The notes: a model not told the origin generated them from the letters alone. Shown: positions 30,950 to 40,933, counted from the first letter of the stretch. The stretch is 64,000 nucleotides of DNA from Pararhizobium sp. A13 (GCF_040126305.1 NZ_CP149510.1:3297001-3361000), one strand, 5' to 3'. A program made the numbers and translations.

Positions 30950-30990
30950 CGGGCACGCACGATTGCCACTTGTCGCAATCTTGACGGCAA

Positions 30991-33594
30991 TCAGCTATCC
31001 AGCATCTCGCGCACGGCAACGGCAAGCTGCTTCAGCGAAAACGGCTTCGGCAGAAAGCCGAATTTCGCGTCGGCCGGCAGGTTCTTGGCGAAGGCGTCCT
31101 CGGCATAGCCGGAGACGAAGATGAATTTCAGGTCCGGATAACTCTTGCGGATTTCCCGAAGCAGCGTCGGCCCGTCCATTTCGGGCATGACGACGTCGGA
31201 GACGACGATATCGACCGCACCGTGCAGTTCCTCCATGATCTCGAGCGCCTCGACACCCGAACCTGCCTCGTGCACGGTATAGCCGCGGGTCTCCAGCATG
31301 CGCTTGCCACCGCGGCGGACGGCTTCCTCGTCCTCCACCAGAAGCACCACAGCCGAGTTGCCGGTAAGGTCGGTCGGCTCCTCCGCCTTGGAAGGAGGCT
31401 TCGTTCCAAGCAGGGTGGCGGCCGGCGCGTCAGCCACGTCGCCCGGCAGTGGCGCTTCCTCGATATAGCGCGGCAGCAGGATGCGGAACGTCGTTCCCTT
31501 GCCGACTTCGGATTCGGGATAGATGTAGCCGCCGGACTGCTTGATGATGCCGTAGACCATCGACAGCCCGAGACCGGTGCCTTTACCGACTTCCTTGGTG
31601 GTGAAGAAGGGTTCGAAGATCTTGTCGAGAATCTCGGGCGGAATGCCCGTGCCCTGGTCGGACACCTCGACCATCACATAATCCTCCTCCGGCAGTTCGC
31701 GCCTGTTCAGCGCCGCGACTTCCGCAGCCGGCAGGTTGCGCGTGCGCAGCGTAATCACGCCGCCATCGGGCATGGCATCGCGGGCGTTGACGGCAAGGTT
31801 GAGAATGACCTGTTCGAACTGGCCAAGATCGGTGCGCACCGGCCAGAGATCGCGGCCGTAATCGACTTCCAATCTGACGTTGGTGCCGGTCATGCGATCA
31901 ACCAGCATCCGCAGATCGCCAACGACGTCGGTCATGCTGAGCACGGTTGGACGCATGGTCTGCTTGCGGGAAAAGGCGAGAAGCTGGCGAACCAGCACTG
32001 CGGCGCGGTTGGCGTTGCGCTTGATCTCCATCAAATCGGCAAAGCTCGCGTCGGACGGACGGGCCGAGAGAAGCAGGTGATCCGAGGAGAGGAGTATCGC
32101 CGTCAGCACGTTGTTGAAGTCATGCGCGATACCGCCTGCCAGCGTGCCGACCGCATTCATCTTCTGCGTCTGCGCCATCTGGGTTTCGAGCGCCTTCTGC
32201 TCGGTAATCTCCACGGCATAGACGATCGCTGCTTCTTCCGGCGCCTGATCGCTCTGGTCGATGACGGCGTTCACATAAAAGCGAAAATGCCGCGTCTCAT
32301 CGGTCGGATGGAGCGAATCGATAGGGGCAATATCGCCCTGCCGGTCCTTGGCCGCCTCCAGCGCCTCACGCAGTTGCGGCCGGTCCGGCGCGTGGACGAC
32401 GGCTTCAAGCAGCGCCCCATGCTCCATGTCATCCTGCGAGACAACGCCCGAAAACAGTTTCAGGAACGGCGCATTGGTTCTCAAGATCCGGCCGTCACCA
32501 TCGACGGAGGCGATCGCCATCGGCGTGTTGTTGAAAAAGCGGGTGAAGCGCATGGCAGCGATCGAAGCCGACTGGTCGCTTTCATCGTCGTTGGAGCGGG
32601 CAAGCACGATCGTTCGGCTTTCGCCCGGAGCGCCGTCGCGGGTCGAGGAAACCCGGTGGACCATGCGCACGGCAAAACTCTGGCCGTTGGCCTTGCGCAG
32701 GTCGAGGTCGAGCGTCTTGGTCTTTTTCAGGCCCGGTTCGGCTTGCACGGACTGGACGAGCGCCAGCCCCTCGCCCGCCACCAGATCGGCGATCGTCATC
32801 GATCCCGGCTGGAATTTCGTGAGGTCGAGCCCCAGCCAGTCTGCGAGCGTGGCGTTGACGTAGAAGATCTCGCCCTTCTTGCCGGCGGAGAAGAAGCCGG
32901 CCGGCGCGTGATCGAGATAATCGATGGCGTTCTGCAATTCCTTGAAGAACCGCTCCTGATCGTCACGCTCGGAGGTGATGTCGGAAATCTGCCAGATATA
33001 GAGCGGGTGGCGATCACCGTCTTCGAGCGGCAGCACGCGCGCCTTGAGCCGAAACCAGTGCGCACCCGAGCCGTTAGCGCCACCGGCCGAGCTCAACGGC
33101 TTCAGCAGGCGGAACTCCTCATGGCCGGGCTTGCGCTCGTGCAGGCCGTTGGTCAGCCGGTAGATCGCCTCGGTTGCCTCGCGGTTACGCGACAGAATGG
33201 TTTCGAGCGACTGGATTTCCGTCGCCTTGGTCGCGCCGGTGAGCGCGCCATAGGCGGCATTGGCATAGATGATCCGGCCCTTGCGGTCGGTAATCAGGGT
33301 TCCGTCCTGGTGGCCGTCGAGAAAGGCGCGAGCGAGTTCATCGGGCCGCGACTGCGGCATGACTTCGATGAAGCCGATGACGGAAGAGACCAGAAAGAAG
33401 ATGCCGACCATGGCCAGCACGCCGAGTATCCCAAGCACGATCTCGTTTTCGAGCTGATTTTTGAAAATGACGAAGGCCACGGCCGAACCGGTTAGGACGA
33501 TGGCGAGCAGAATAATCCGCAGCACCGTTCCCGGCCGGCTTCCACGGTCCACAATCGGCATGTGATAGTCACCTGCCTGCCGCAATTTCGTCAT
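30991..33594 (-). CDS. cckA: Hybrid histidine kinase CckA
   Basis: An 867-residue membrane kinase that feeds the ChpT-CtrA/CpdR cell-cycle relay. Two transmembrane helices are near the N-terminus ([20 protein letters not shown], then [18 protein letters not shown]). PAS-like domains follow to about residue 460. The dimerisation and phosphoacceptor segment [16 protein letters not shown] has His near residue 491. The catalytic ATPase boxes [16 protein letters not shown] and [12 protein letters not shown] are intact. The C-terminal receiver has its phosphoacceptor Asp near residue 800 in [16 protein letters not shown] lies before the ATG. Confidence 0.96.
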   Translation of the reverse strand: MTKLRQAGDYHMPIVDRGSRPGTVLRIILLAIVLTGSAVAFVIFKNQLENEIVLGILGVLAMVGIFFLVSSVIGFIEVMPQSRPDELARAFLDGHQDGTLITDRKGRIIYANAAYGALTGATKATEIQSLETILSRNREATEAIYRLTNGLHERKPGHEEFRLLKPLSSAGGANGSGAHWFRLKARVLPLEDGDRHPLYIWQISDITSERDDQERFFKELQNAIDYLDHAPAGFFSAGKKGEIFYVNATLADWLGLDLTKFQPGSMTIADLVAGEGLALVQSVQAEPGLKKTKTLDLDLRKANGQSFAVRMVHRVSSTRDGAPGESRTIVLARSNDDESDQSASIAAMRFTRFFNNTPMAIASVDGDGRILRTNAPFLKLFSGVVSQDDMEHGALLEAVVHAPDRPQLREALEAAKDRQGDIAPIDSLHPTDETRHFRFYVNAVIDQSDQAPEEAAIVYAVEITEQKALETQMAQTQKMNAVGTLAGGIAHDFNNVLTAILLSSDHLLLSARPSDASFADLMEIKRNANRAAVLVRQLLAFSRKQTMRPTVLSMTDVVGDLRMLVDRMTGTNVRLEVDYGRDLWPVRTDLGQFEQVILNLAVNARDAMPDGGVITLRTRNLPAAEVAALNRRELPEEDYVMVEVSDQGTGIPPEILDKIFEPFFTTKEVGKGTGLGLSMVYGIIKQSGGYIYPESEVGKGTTFRILLPRYIEEAPLPGDVADAPAATLLGTKPPSKAEEPTDLTGNSAVVLLVEDEEAVRRGGKRMLETRGYTVHEAGSGVEALEIMEELHGAVDIVVSDVVMPEMDGPTLLREIRKSYPDLKFIFVSGYAEDAFAKNLPADAKFGFLPKPFSLKQLAVAVREMLDS

Positions 33595-34066
33595 AGGGCC
33601 CTCGTCTACAACCGGTGCCGCGCGCCTTCGGAATGAATGCGTGGGTTCGGTCTATCTGCTCCGCTTAGCGGCAGCCGGGGCGGATATGCAATCCGCGCTG
33701 GCGGACCGCGAAACACCAAGCAGAATCATCTTTAACAGCCACGGGGAAGAGCAGAAAGCACCTATGAAAGGCACTGGCGTCAATTCACAGGGAATGTCCC
33801 GCGCGACCTCGCCAAAGTCGGCTATGACGCTACATCGATGATACACCAATGAGACTTGGACAAAGTGCAACATCGCTTGTCTCTATCTGAAAAAAGCCGT
33901 CAAATGGACGCAAGTCAAGATATCACGAAGGAGGTGGCATGAAAGAGTCCGCCTCTGGAGAGAACGGATCACTGAGATGCAGGTGATGATCGAGGGACAG
34001 TCACACTTCCAGCCTTTCGGCTTATCCTATTGGGGTTCGCAAGATCTCAACAAGGGAGTTGGAAGC
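33595..34066. other. Intergenic region between cckA and the IS110 transposase; possible IS left end
   Basis: 472 bases without a convincing gene. The part nearest cckA should contain its promoter. The roughly 200 bases before the transposase start are probably the left non-coding end of the IS110 element; in characterised IS110-group elements this region encodes the bridge RNA. I cannot set the exact boundary. Confidence 0.4.
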
Positions 34067-35134
34067 ATGACTGCCTCTTATGAATACCATATCGGCGTCG
34101 ACTACCACAAATCCTACAGTCATCTGGTGGTGCAGGACAGCAGCGGCAAGACGCTCAGATCCGGCCGGGTGAAGAACGACCGCCAGTCGCTGGGCGGCTT
34201 TCTCGAACGCTACCGCGAGAGCTCGCATGCGGTTGTCGAGGCGACCCGCAACTGGATGGTGATGTATGACTGGCTCGACGACATTTGTGACGATGTCGTT
34301 CTCGCCCATCCGTTGAAGGTCAAGGCGATCGCCGACGCCAAGATCAAGACCGACAAGATCGATGCGACGGTGCTGGCGCATCTGCTCAGGGCCGACCTGG
34401 TGCCGGAAGCTTGGGCACCGGGCGAACAATCCCGAGAGCTGCGCATCGCGCTGCGCGAGCGGATGTTTTACGTGCGGCTGCGCACGATGACGAAGAACCG
34501 CATCGTCACGGTGTTCGATCGTTATCCGGAGCAGACGGCGCAGTTGAAGAAGCTCGGCGACCTGTTCGGTAGGGCCGGCCGCATCCAGTTGGCGCAGGTC
34601 AACGTCTCAGAGATCGACCGTATCCAGATCGATCGCGGCCTCGCCTTCATCGGCGACATCGACGTGCGGATCAAGCAGTCGGAAGCGACGATCCGGGCGA
34701 TGACCAGGGCCAATGCCAACGTCAAACTGTTGAAGACGATCCCCGGCATCGGCGAGTTCTTCGCAAGGCTGGTCGATGCGGAGATCGACGACATAGCGCG
34801 GTTCCGCAGCCCGAAGAAGCTTGCCGCCTATGCCGGGCTGGTGCCGTCGACCTATTCGAGCGGCGGCAAGACCTTCCACGGCAAGATCATCAGACAAGGC
34901 AACAAGTGGCTGCGCTGGGCTTTCGTCGAGGCGGTGACGCCCGCCATCGCCAGCGATGCTCAGCTTCGCGCCCAATACGAACACCTGAAGATCAGAGGCG
35001 TGAACAAGGCGCGAGTGGCGATTGCACGCAAGCTTTTGACGATCGCCTTCCAGATCCTGCGTGACCAGCGCGCTTACGAGCCGCGCGGCACCACCACGAT
35101 GGAAGGCGCGTCGACGATATCCCGGTTGTCCTGA
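34067..35134 (+). mobile_element. IS110-family transposase (DEDD recombinase)
   Basis: A 355-residue recombinase starting at MTASYEYHIGVDYHK with GGAG upstream. The N-terminal RuvC-like DEDD domain shows IGVDYHKSYSHLVV, AVVEATRNWMVMYDWL and KTDKIDATVLAHLLRADL. The C-terminal Transposase_20 domain shows LLKTIPGIGEFFARLVDAEI and YAGLVPSTYSSGGK, the latter with the serine expected to attack DNA. The protein looks intact. It is inserted between cckA and the FliO-like gene. Element ends are not resolved; a nested hairpin (GTGACC/GGTCAC, 35212-35239) lies downstream and may belong to the right end. Confidence 0.9.
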
Positions 35135-35401
35135 TGTGCGTCTAGCGAGCCCGGCAAGACTGGGCTGCGCTCCTTAAGGAGAATGGGAAACCGGGAGCCG
35201 AACGCCACTCTGTGACCGAAGCCACAGGCATCAGGTCACGCATTGGAGATTGGTTCAAGAACCGAACGGCAGATGCCTGTCGCGCGGAAGGAAGAGATTT
35301 AGCCGATCGGCAAAAAAGCTGATCAAACCATAACCGAACCCAAGGAAAAGCCGCCAAACGGAAGTGTTTTGCCCCTTGTGTTCTTTCATTGGAGGACGCA
35401 C

Positions 35402-36382
35402 ATGATCGAAGATATCGTTGGCAACAACGGTACCCGTTTTATCATCGCCGCGGGCGCTGTGGCTCTTGGTCTTTTTTGCCTCGTGGCCGTGCTCTGGTTC
35501 ATCCGCAACCGGCCGTCCTCTCCCTTCATCCGCGGCGGCAAGAACCGCCAGCCGCGGCTCGCCGTGCTCGATGCAGCCGCCATCGATACGCGCAGGCGCC
35601 TGGTTCTGGTACGCCGGGACGATGTCGAGCATCTGATCATGATCGGCGGCCCGACGGACGTGGTCATCGAGAGCCGCATTGCTGCACAGGCCGCACCGCA
35701 GGCGGCAGCAACATCCTCCCTTCCGGAAACGGCAGCTACGCGTCCGACGACGGAACGCCGCGCGGCGCCACAGGCCGACACCCGGACCGTGCCAGTCTCA
35801 GCGATGGGGCAGGTTCTCTATGGCGAAAGCTCCGACCAAGTCTCGACCACAGCGGCAAGGGGTGCCCCGGCAAGACCGCAGACGATCGCCTCGGACGACA
35901 TCCGTCAATCAATGCCGGAACGTGTGGTCGCTACCCAGCCGCGCCCCCAACCCGTGGCCTCGAATACGATACCGACGGTCGCGGTCGAGAGGGCCGAGTC
36001 TCCGGAAGACATTCTGGAGGCGGCGAGAACGCGCGTGCTGGCCGCGAACCAGCCAACTCCGGTGCAACGTCCCCTGACGCAGACAACTCCCGTGCCGGGC
36101 TCAGGCGCGCAAACCGCCCTGCCGGCCACGCAGAGCCAGCGGGATACCTCCAGCGCCGAATTCGAACGCATCCTCGATGCCCAGATCACCGGTGACCTCG
36201 GCAAGCTAACGGCTGATGACGTTCGCGTTGACGGTGACCAGCGCGCGAACGCGTCCTCATCCAACCCGGTGAGCCGCCAGGAACCGCGGCTCGGGAGCCT
36301 TGCGGGCGGGCGGACGGAACCGACGCTGGAAGACGAGATGAACCGGATGCTGAACGAGATCGCCGTCAACCGGAAGAACTGA
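35402..36382 (+). CDS. FliO-like membrane protein with long disordered tail
   Basis: A 326-residue protein. One transmembrane helix (FIIAAGAVALGLFCLVAVLW) is followed by the FliO-type core RLAVLDAAAIDTRRRLVLVR and VEHLIMIGGPTDVVIE, then about 220 Pro/Ala/Thr/Gln-rich residues ending in EDEMNRMLNEIAVN. FliO helps assemble the flagellar export gate; here no flagellar gene is adjacent, so the role may differ. GGAGG seven bases upstream supports the ATG. It is flanked on both sides by mobile elements. The 35135-35401 interval before it holds no other gene. Confidence 0.75.
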   Translation: MIEDIVGNNGTRFIIAAGAVALGLFCLVAVLWFIRNRPSSPFIRGGKNRQPRLAVLDAAAIDTRRRLVLVRRDDVEHLIMIGGPTDVVIESRIAAQAAPQAAATSSLPETAATRPTTERRAAPQADTRTVPVSAMGQVLYGESSDQVSTTAARGAPARPQTIASDDIRQSMPERVVATQPRPQPVASNTIPTVAVERAESPEDILEAARTRVLAANQPTPVQRPLTQTTPVPGSGAQTALPATQSQRDTSSAEFERILDAQITGDLGKLTADDVRVDGDQRANASSSNPVSRQEPRLGSLAGGRTEPTLEDEMNRMLNEIAVNRKN

Positions 36383-36434
36383 CCTTGGGAAGTGCGTTCG
36401 AATGCAGTGACAGCCCTGCGAGGTAAAAGTCATG

Positions 36435-36489
36435 ACCTCCACCAGAGGTGGAGGTTTGAAACGCTGCGCTTGAACCACTAGAAGTGGTT
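36435..36489. repeat. Two palindromes at the right end of the IS200 element
   Basis: ACCTCCACC-AGA-GGTGGAGGT (36435-36455) and AACCACT-AGA-AGTGGTT (36473-36489) are both perfect and share an AGA loop. IS200/IS605 elements carry such subterminal hairpins, which their TnpA recognises as single strands. They lie just downstream of the tnpA stop on its strand. Confidence 0.6.
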
Positions 36490-36499
36490 TTGTTAGCGC

Positions 36500-36934
36500 T
36501 TAGTAGCTACGATTGAAGAGGTCGGCAAAGTCGGAAGCTTTGTCGGCCTTTTCCTGATTACGGATGTATTGTCTGACGACCTGCTCATTCTAGCCCGTCG
36601 TCGAGACGAAATAGCCGCGTGCCCAAAAGTGATACCCCTTATATCGCCGCTTGCAGGCATATTTGTTGGCAACATAAAGAGCGGTCTTGCCTTTCAGAAA
36701 GCCGACAATATGCGCCACCGAGTATTTCGGCGGGATCGATATCAGCATGTGCACATGGTCGGGCATCAATTGGCCCTGCTCGATCTGGCAGCCCTTTTGC
36801 AGCGCCAGCCGACGTAGGAGTTCACCCAACTCACGCCGTCCGTCCCCGTAGAATCTTTTCGTCCGGTATTTGCTGCCAAAGACCACATGATATTTGCAGT
36901 CCCAGGTCGCATGTGAGAGCGATTGTTCATCCAT
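36500..36934 (-). pseudogene. tnpA: IS200-type TnpA with an amber codon before the catalytic tyrosine
   Basis: A Y1 single-strand transposase of the IS200/IS605 family. It begins MDEQSLSHATWDCKYHVVFG and has the HUH motif MPDHVHMLISIPP. After GYFVSTTG a TAG at 36590-36592 interrupts the frame. Beyond it the same frame continues as NEQVVRQYIRNQEK, with the expected catalytic Tyr, to a TAA at 36500. Relatives usually read G-L-N-E here, so one TTG to TAG change would explain it. Without readthrough the product cannot cut DNA. Read upstream, the frame is fused to the reverse transcriptase remnant. Confidence 0.85.
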
Positions 36935-36949
36935 ATAGCCTCCATGTTC

Positions 36950-37868
36950 GATTGTCTTGGCCACGCCCGGCGCCACCCAGAGGGCGTAGCCGAGGAACTT
37001 GCGGCCGAAGACGCTGGCAACGGCGCTTTTGGTCTCGTTCACCGTCAGGTGAAGTCGGCCATAAAGGCGCCGCAGCAGAGCCATCACCCGTTCACCCGCC
37101 CGCTGCGACCGCGCATAGACATTGCAGTCGTCGGCATAGCGGCAGAACGCATGGCCCCGCCGTTCAAGTTCCTTGTCCACCTCATCCAGCAGCAGGTTGG
37201 CCAGAAGCGGCGACAGCGGCCCGCCTTGCGGCGTGCCCCTGATCCGCTTGACGGTGGCATCCCCATCGACAATGTCGGCGTTCAGGTACGCCCGGACCAG
37301 GCGGATAATGCCGGGATCGGGGTTTTTCCTGCGCAGACGGTCGATCAGGATGTCGTGGTCAACCCGGTCGAAGAACTTCTCCAGGTCCACGTCCACCACG
37401 ACCCGCCGCCCGGACTGCACGAACGATTGCGCCGCCAGGACGGCATTGTGCGCACTCTTTCCCGGGCGGAAGCCGTAGCTGTGCTGGCTGAAGGTCGGAT
37501 CAAGGATTGGCTGGAGGACTTGCAGGAGCGCCTGTTGGATCAGGCAGTCCTGCACCGTGGGGATGCCAAGCTCGCGCGCGCCGCCCCCCGGCTTCGGGAT
37601 CATCACGCGACGCACCGGCTGCGGCCGATACGTCCCTTCCGGTAGGCTGTCGCGGATGGCCGGCCAGCACTTGCGCAGCATCGCGGCCGTCTGGTCGATG
37701 TCCAGTCCGTCCGCGCCCGCCGCGCCTTTGTTGGCCCGCACCTGCTTCCAGGTCTGCAAAAGGTTCTCTCGCCTCAGGGCCGCGTCCAGCAGCCCGCGCC
37801 TGTGTCGTTCCTGTGCCGCGGCGGGGGTGGGACTTGCACCCACAAGAATGTGCCCATGCTGGGCGCAC
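36950..37868 (-). pseudogene. ltrA: Group II intron remnant with truncated reverse transcriptase/maturase
   Basis: The minus strand begins GTGCGCCC, matching the group II 5' consensus GUGYG, followed by GTGGGTGCAAGTCCCACC of domain I. Only about 40 bases later the frame reads RRGLLDAALRRENLLQTWKQ and continues through the RT core (RRVMIPKPGGGARELGIPTV, SYGFRPGKSAHNAVLAAQ, VDVDLEKFFDRVDHDIL, GTPQGGPLSPLLANLLLDEV, and the catalytic FCRYADDCNVY). It stops after GRKFLGYALWVA, where the IS200 sequence takes over. Domains I-III and everything after the RT appear deleted, with no domain V seen. It therefore looks dead. Confidence 0.83.
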
Positions 37869-37871
37869 AAC

Positions 37872-37901
37872 AAAAACGGCGCGAAGTTTTCGCGCCGTTT
37901 T
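37872..37901 (-). terminator. Rho-independent terminator after dksA
   Basis: Minus-strand AAAACGGCGCGAA pairs perfectly with TTCGCGCCGTTTT and ends in a T run, 22 bases after the dksA stop. The group II intron remnant starts immediately beyond it. Confidence 0.93.
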
Positions 37902-37923
37902 CAATGTTTTGGGACTAGAGCGG

Positions 37924-38343
37924 TTATTCGTCGCGGTAGACTTTTTCCCGCCGTTCGTGGCGCTCCTGCGCTTCGATCGAAAGCGTGGCGATCGGCCGTG
38001 CGTCGAGACGCTTCAATCCAATCGGCTCGCCCGTCTCCTCACAGTAGCCGTAGGTTCCCTCGTCCAGGCGCTGCAGGGCTGCATCGATCTTGGAGATCAG
38101 CTTGCGCTGCCGGTCACGGGCCCGAAGCTCGATGGCCCGGTCAGTTTCCGAAGATGCTCTGTCTGCAAGATCAGGGTGGTTTGCACTTTCCTCGGCGAGG
38201 TGCCCGAGCGTTTCACGCGCCTCACGGAGGATGTCGTTTTTCCAGGCGTTCAGCTTTGCTCTAAAGTATGCACGCTGGTTGGTATTCATGAATTCCTCAG
38301 TCTCGGACAGGACAAAGGAACTAAGATCGATCTTCTCACTCAA
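37924..38343 (-). CDS. dksA: RNA polymerase-binding transcription factor DksA
   Basis: A 139-residue coiled-coil protein that enters the RNA polymerase secondary channel and works with ppGpp. The coiled-coil tip region SETDRAIELRARDRQRKLI and the C-terminal YGYCEETGEPIGLKRLDARP are typical. Only one of the four zinc-ligand cysteines remains, as in several alphaproteobacterial DksA proteins, so it probably does not hold zinc in the E. coli manner. The likely start is a TTG with AGGAG seven bases upstream (LSEKIDLSSF); in-frame ATGs further up lack such a site. Confidence 0.94.
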   Translation of the reverse strand: MSEKIDLSSFVLSETEEFMNTNQRAYFRAKLNAWKNDILREARETLGHLAEESANHPDLADRASSETDRAIELRARDRQRKLISKIDAALQRLDEGTYGYCEETGEPIGLKRLDARPIATLSIEAQERHERREKVYRDE

Positions 38344-38470
38344 CGCGATTCTCCTGAAGAACATCTCATGTGCGGCGGTGTATAGACCCATGCAGGCGCC
38401 GTTTCAAGTCTCTGAAAAATAGCACACCGCTTTTTAAGCTTTGCTTAGTTGCGAGGCTAACAGGCTAATA

Positions 38471-38507
38471 TTTCATCAAAATTACAGGTTTGTAATTTTT
38501 CGTGAAA
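38471..38507. repeat. AT-rich extended palindrome upstream of dksA
   Basis: AAAATTACA pairs with TGTAATTTT around a GGTT loop, and the flanks TTTCA/TGAAA extend the symmetry. It lies about 130 bases upstream of dksA in an AT-rich stretch. The 484-base interval 38344-38827 shows no convincing gene; this is its only clear structure. It could be a repressor site or a terminator-like hairpin. Confidence 0.45.
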
Positions 38508-38827
38508 TTGTCTTACGCGCGATAACCGCTACCCATACCCAAAGTTGCGGGCACAGGATCAAAAAGAACCCCAGCGCCAAATTGCGAAATGCCGGACGCA
38601 CAAAACATAGGCACATGTTTCACGCCTCACGCTGCAGGCAAGAAGCGAACGCGCGGAACTTGGGCGTCACTGTCCTAAAACCGACAGCCTGGCGAACTGC
38701 TGAAGCCCGGCATGTTGAAAAACAAATCCCTGTGACTTGATCTTTCCGCGGGCCCGGCGGACAAAGCTCGTCTAAAGCCGAGCGATCGATGCTGCTGCCG
38801 TCGATCCAATTTCTGGGATCCCGCCTT

Positions 38828-39355
38828 ATGTCTGCCCCACCTGCCCCTGGTTTCCGGCTCTACCTTCTCCGACATGCCAAGGCCGGCTGGGCGCTTCCGG
38901 GTCAGAAGGATTTCGACAGGACACTTGGCGACGCTGGCTTGGTCGAGGCCGAGATCGTCGCCGAAATGGCGGCAGATCGCGGTTTTGCCCCGGAACTTAT
39001 CCTGACTTCCACGGCTGTTCGCTGCCTGCAGACGGCCGAGGCATTCCGCCGCGCAATGGGCGAGAATCTGGACATCCGCGATATCGACGCGCTCTATGAG
39101 GGCGCCGCAGACAGCTATCGCGAGATCATCACCGGCCAAGGCTCCCTCGCCTCGCTGATGGTGGTCGGCCACAATCCGGCGATCGAGGAAATCCTGCGCG
39201 AAATTCTCGGCGAGCGCGTGGCAGCTGAGACGATCCCCTACGGATATCCGCCTGGCGCACTTGCGGTGATTGATTTCCACGACCGCCCGCAAGCCGGTAT
39301 TTTGCCACCGGCTAGACTCGTGGCCTGGCTTGATCCGGAATGTCATGACGGGTGA
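38828..39355 (+). CDS. SixA-like histidine phosphatase
   Basis: A 175-residue protein of the histidine phosphatase (phosphoglycerate-mutase-like) superfamily. The catalytic RHG-type motif is LYLLRHAKAGWALPG. TSTAVRCLQTAEAFRRAM and the second-histidine segment LMVVGHNPAIEEILRE are also present. SixA relatives remove phosphate from phosphohistidines on Hpt domains or PTS proteins, so a signalling role is possible. The start could also be 13 codons upstream; neither has a strong ribosome site. Confidence 0.85.
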   Translation: MSAPPAPGFRLYLLRHAKAGWALPGQKDFDRTLGDAGLVEAEIVAEMAADRGFAPELILTSTAVRCLQTAEAFRRAMGENLDIRDIDALYEGAADSYREIITGQGSLASLMVVGHNPAIEEILREILGERVAAETIPYGYPPGALAVIDFHDRPQAGILPPARLVAWLDPECHDG

Positions 39356-39457
39356 ACGCCGCAGGGCAACACTTTTTTCGGCCGCTCGGGCGTCCTATAT
39401 CGCAAACGACCAAATTGGCCCCGAGGCCAGATACAACGCGTTCCGAGGCCCGAAAAT

Positions 39458-40933
39458 TTGCCATCGCTCCTGACCCGCATTTCCGATGACGCCCGGCTTG
39501 CGCTCGATACCTTGACCGATCGCGCATCCGGTTTCGTCAATCCGACGCTGCGGCTCGGGGTGACCGGGCTTTCGCGCGCCGGCAAGACCGTATTCATCTC
39601 GTCGCTCGTCCATAATCTCCTGAATGGTGGCCGCCTGCCGGTCTTCGAGGCCGTCCGCTCCGGGCGCGTGTCGAAGATAAGACTTGAGCCGCAACCGGAC
39701 GACGCGGTGCCGCGCTTCCAGTACGAGGATCACATTGCCGCGCTTGTCCGCGACCGGGTCTGGCCGGATTCGACCCGCGCGATCTCGCAATTACGCATCA
39801 CACTCGACTACGAAAGCGCCAGCGGCTGGAACCGGATGTTCTCACCGGGCCGGCTATCGATCGACATCGTCGACTATCCCGGCGAATGGCTCCTTGATCT
39901 GCCGCTGCTGACGCAGGATTTCCGCTCCTTCAGCAACAAGACGGTCGAGCGGGCAAAAACCGGCATACGTGCCGAGCTCTCCGCGGACTGGCTTTCACTC
40001 GCCACATCGCTCGATATCACCATGCCCGCGGTCGAAGCGGACGCACAGCGGCTTGCCGAAGCCTTCACACGCTACCTGAAGGCCTGCAAATCCGACGAAC
40101 GTTCCCTGTCGACGCTCCCACCGGGCCGCTTCCTGATGCCTGGCGACCTGGAAGGCTCGCCGGCACTGACTTTCTCACCACTCGCCAACCTGCCCGAAGG
40201 CCGTGCGCCAAAAGGCTCGCTCTGGGCGATGATGGAGCGGCGCTACGAGGCCTACAAGACCCATGTGGTCAAGCCGTTCTTCCGCGAGCATTTTGCCCGG
40301 CTCGACCGGCAGATCGTCCTGATCGATGCGCTGCAGGCGATCAACCGCGGCCCGGAGTCGCTGCTCGACCTCGAAGGCGCGCTCGCCGATGTGCTCGCCA
40401 GTTTCCGGCCAGGCACCAATTCCTTCCTGTCGGCCTTCCTGACCAAACGGATCGACAAGGTGCTGATCGCCGCGACCAAGGCCGACCATCTGCATCATGA
40501 GAGCCACGACCGCCTGGAGCGCATCGCCGCCCGGCTCGTGCAGCGCGCCATCGATCGCATCGGCATCAGCGGCGCGGGGCTCGAAGTCATGGCCATAGCC
40601 TCGGTCCGGGCAACCCGCGAGGCGACGGTCAATCATGACGGTCACGCCCTGCCGGTCATCGTCGGGACCCCGATCGCCGGCGAGGCGATCAACGGCGAAA
40701 CCTTTGACGGAGAACGGAAAACAGCGATATTTACCGGCGACTTACCGCAGAATCCTGATGCACTTTTTCAGGACCTTGAATCAAGACCGGAGGAGAGCCT
40801 GGTCCCTGACCTGAGTTTCGTGCGTTTCCGGCCGCCGCATATCGAGGAAACCGGCGGTGGACTGAAATTGTCGGTGCCGCACATCAGGCTTGACAGGGCG
40901 ATGCAATTTTTGTTCGGAGACCGGCTGGCATGA
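39458..40933 (+). CDS. ycjX: YcjX family GTP-binding protein
   Basis: A 491-residue protein with a P-loop LGVTGLSRAGKTVFISSLVH, DIVDYPGEWLLDLPLL (switch or DxxG-like region), DALQAINRGPESLLDLEGAL and AATKADHLHHESHDRLER (the N/TKxD guanine-specificity region). YcjX proteins are linked to cell-envelope stress in enterobacteria. The start is a TTG; GAGG lies upstream. It overlaps the next gene by four bases (ATGA). Confidence 0.92.
   Translation: MPSLLTRISDDARLALDTLTDRASGFVNPTLRLGVTGLSRAGKTVFISSLVHNLLNGGRLPVFEAVRSGRVSKIRLEPQPDDAVPRFQYEDHIAALVRDRVWPDSTRAISQLRITLDYESASGWNRMFSPGRLSIDIVDYPGEWLLDLPLLTQDFRSFSNKTVERAKTGIRAELSADWLSLATSLDITMPAVEADAQRLAEAFTRYLKACKSDERSLSTLPPGRFLMPGDLEGSPALTFSPLANLPEGRAPKGSLWAMMERRYEAYKTHVVKPFFREHFARLDRQIVLIDALQAINRGPESLLDLEGALADVLASFRPGTNSFLSAFLTKRIDKVLIAATKADHLHHESHDRLERIAARLVQRAIDRIGISGAGLEVMAIASVRATREATVNHDGHALPVIVGTPIAGEAINGETFDGERKTAIFTGDLPQNPDALFQDLESRPEESLVPDLSFVRFRPPHIEETGGGLKLSVPHIRLDRAMQFLFGDRLA

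Noticed and set aside
31222..33495. 757-codon plus-strand frame opposite cckA
   Set aside because: CckA has all kinase motifs; the antisense translation has none.
33641..33841. 66-codon frame between cckA and the IS110 gene
   Set aside because: Short, no ribosome site and no recognisable sequence; more likely part of promoter or IS-end DNA.
38441..38740. 99-codon plus-strand frame between dksA and the sixA-like gene
   Set aside because: No ribosome site, unusual composition and no family; it also spans the AT-rich palindrome.
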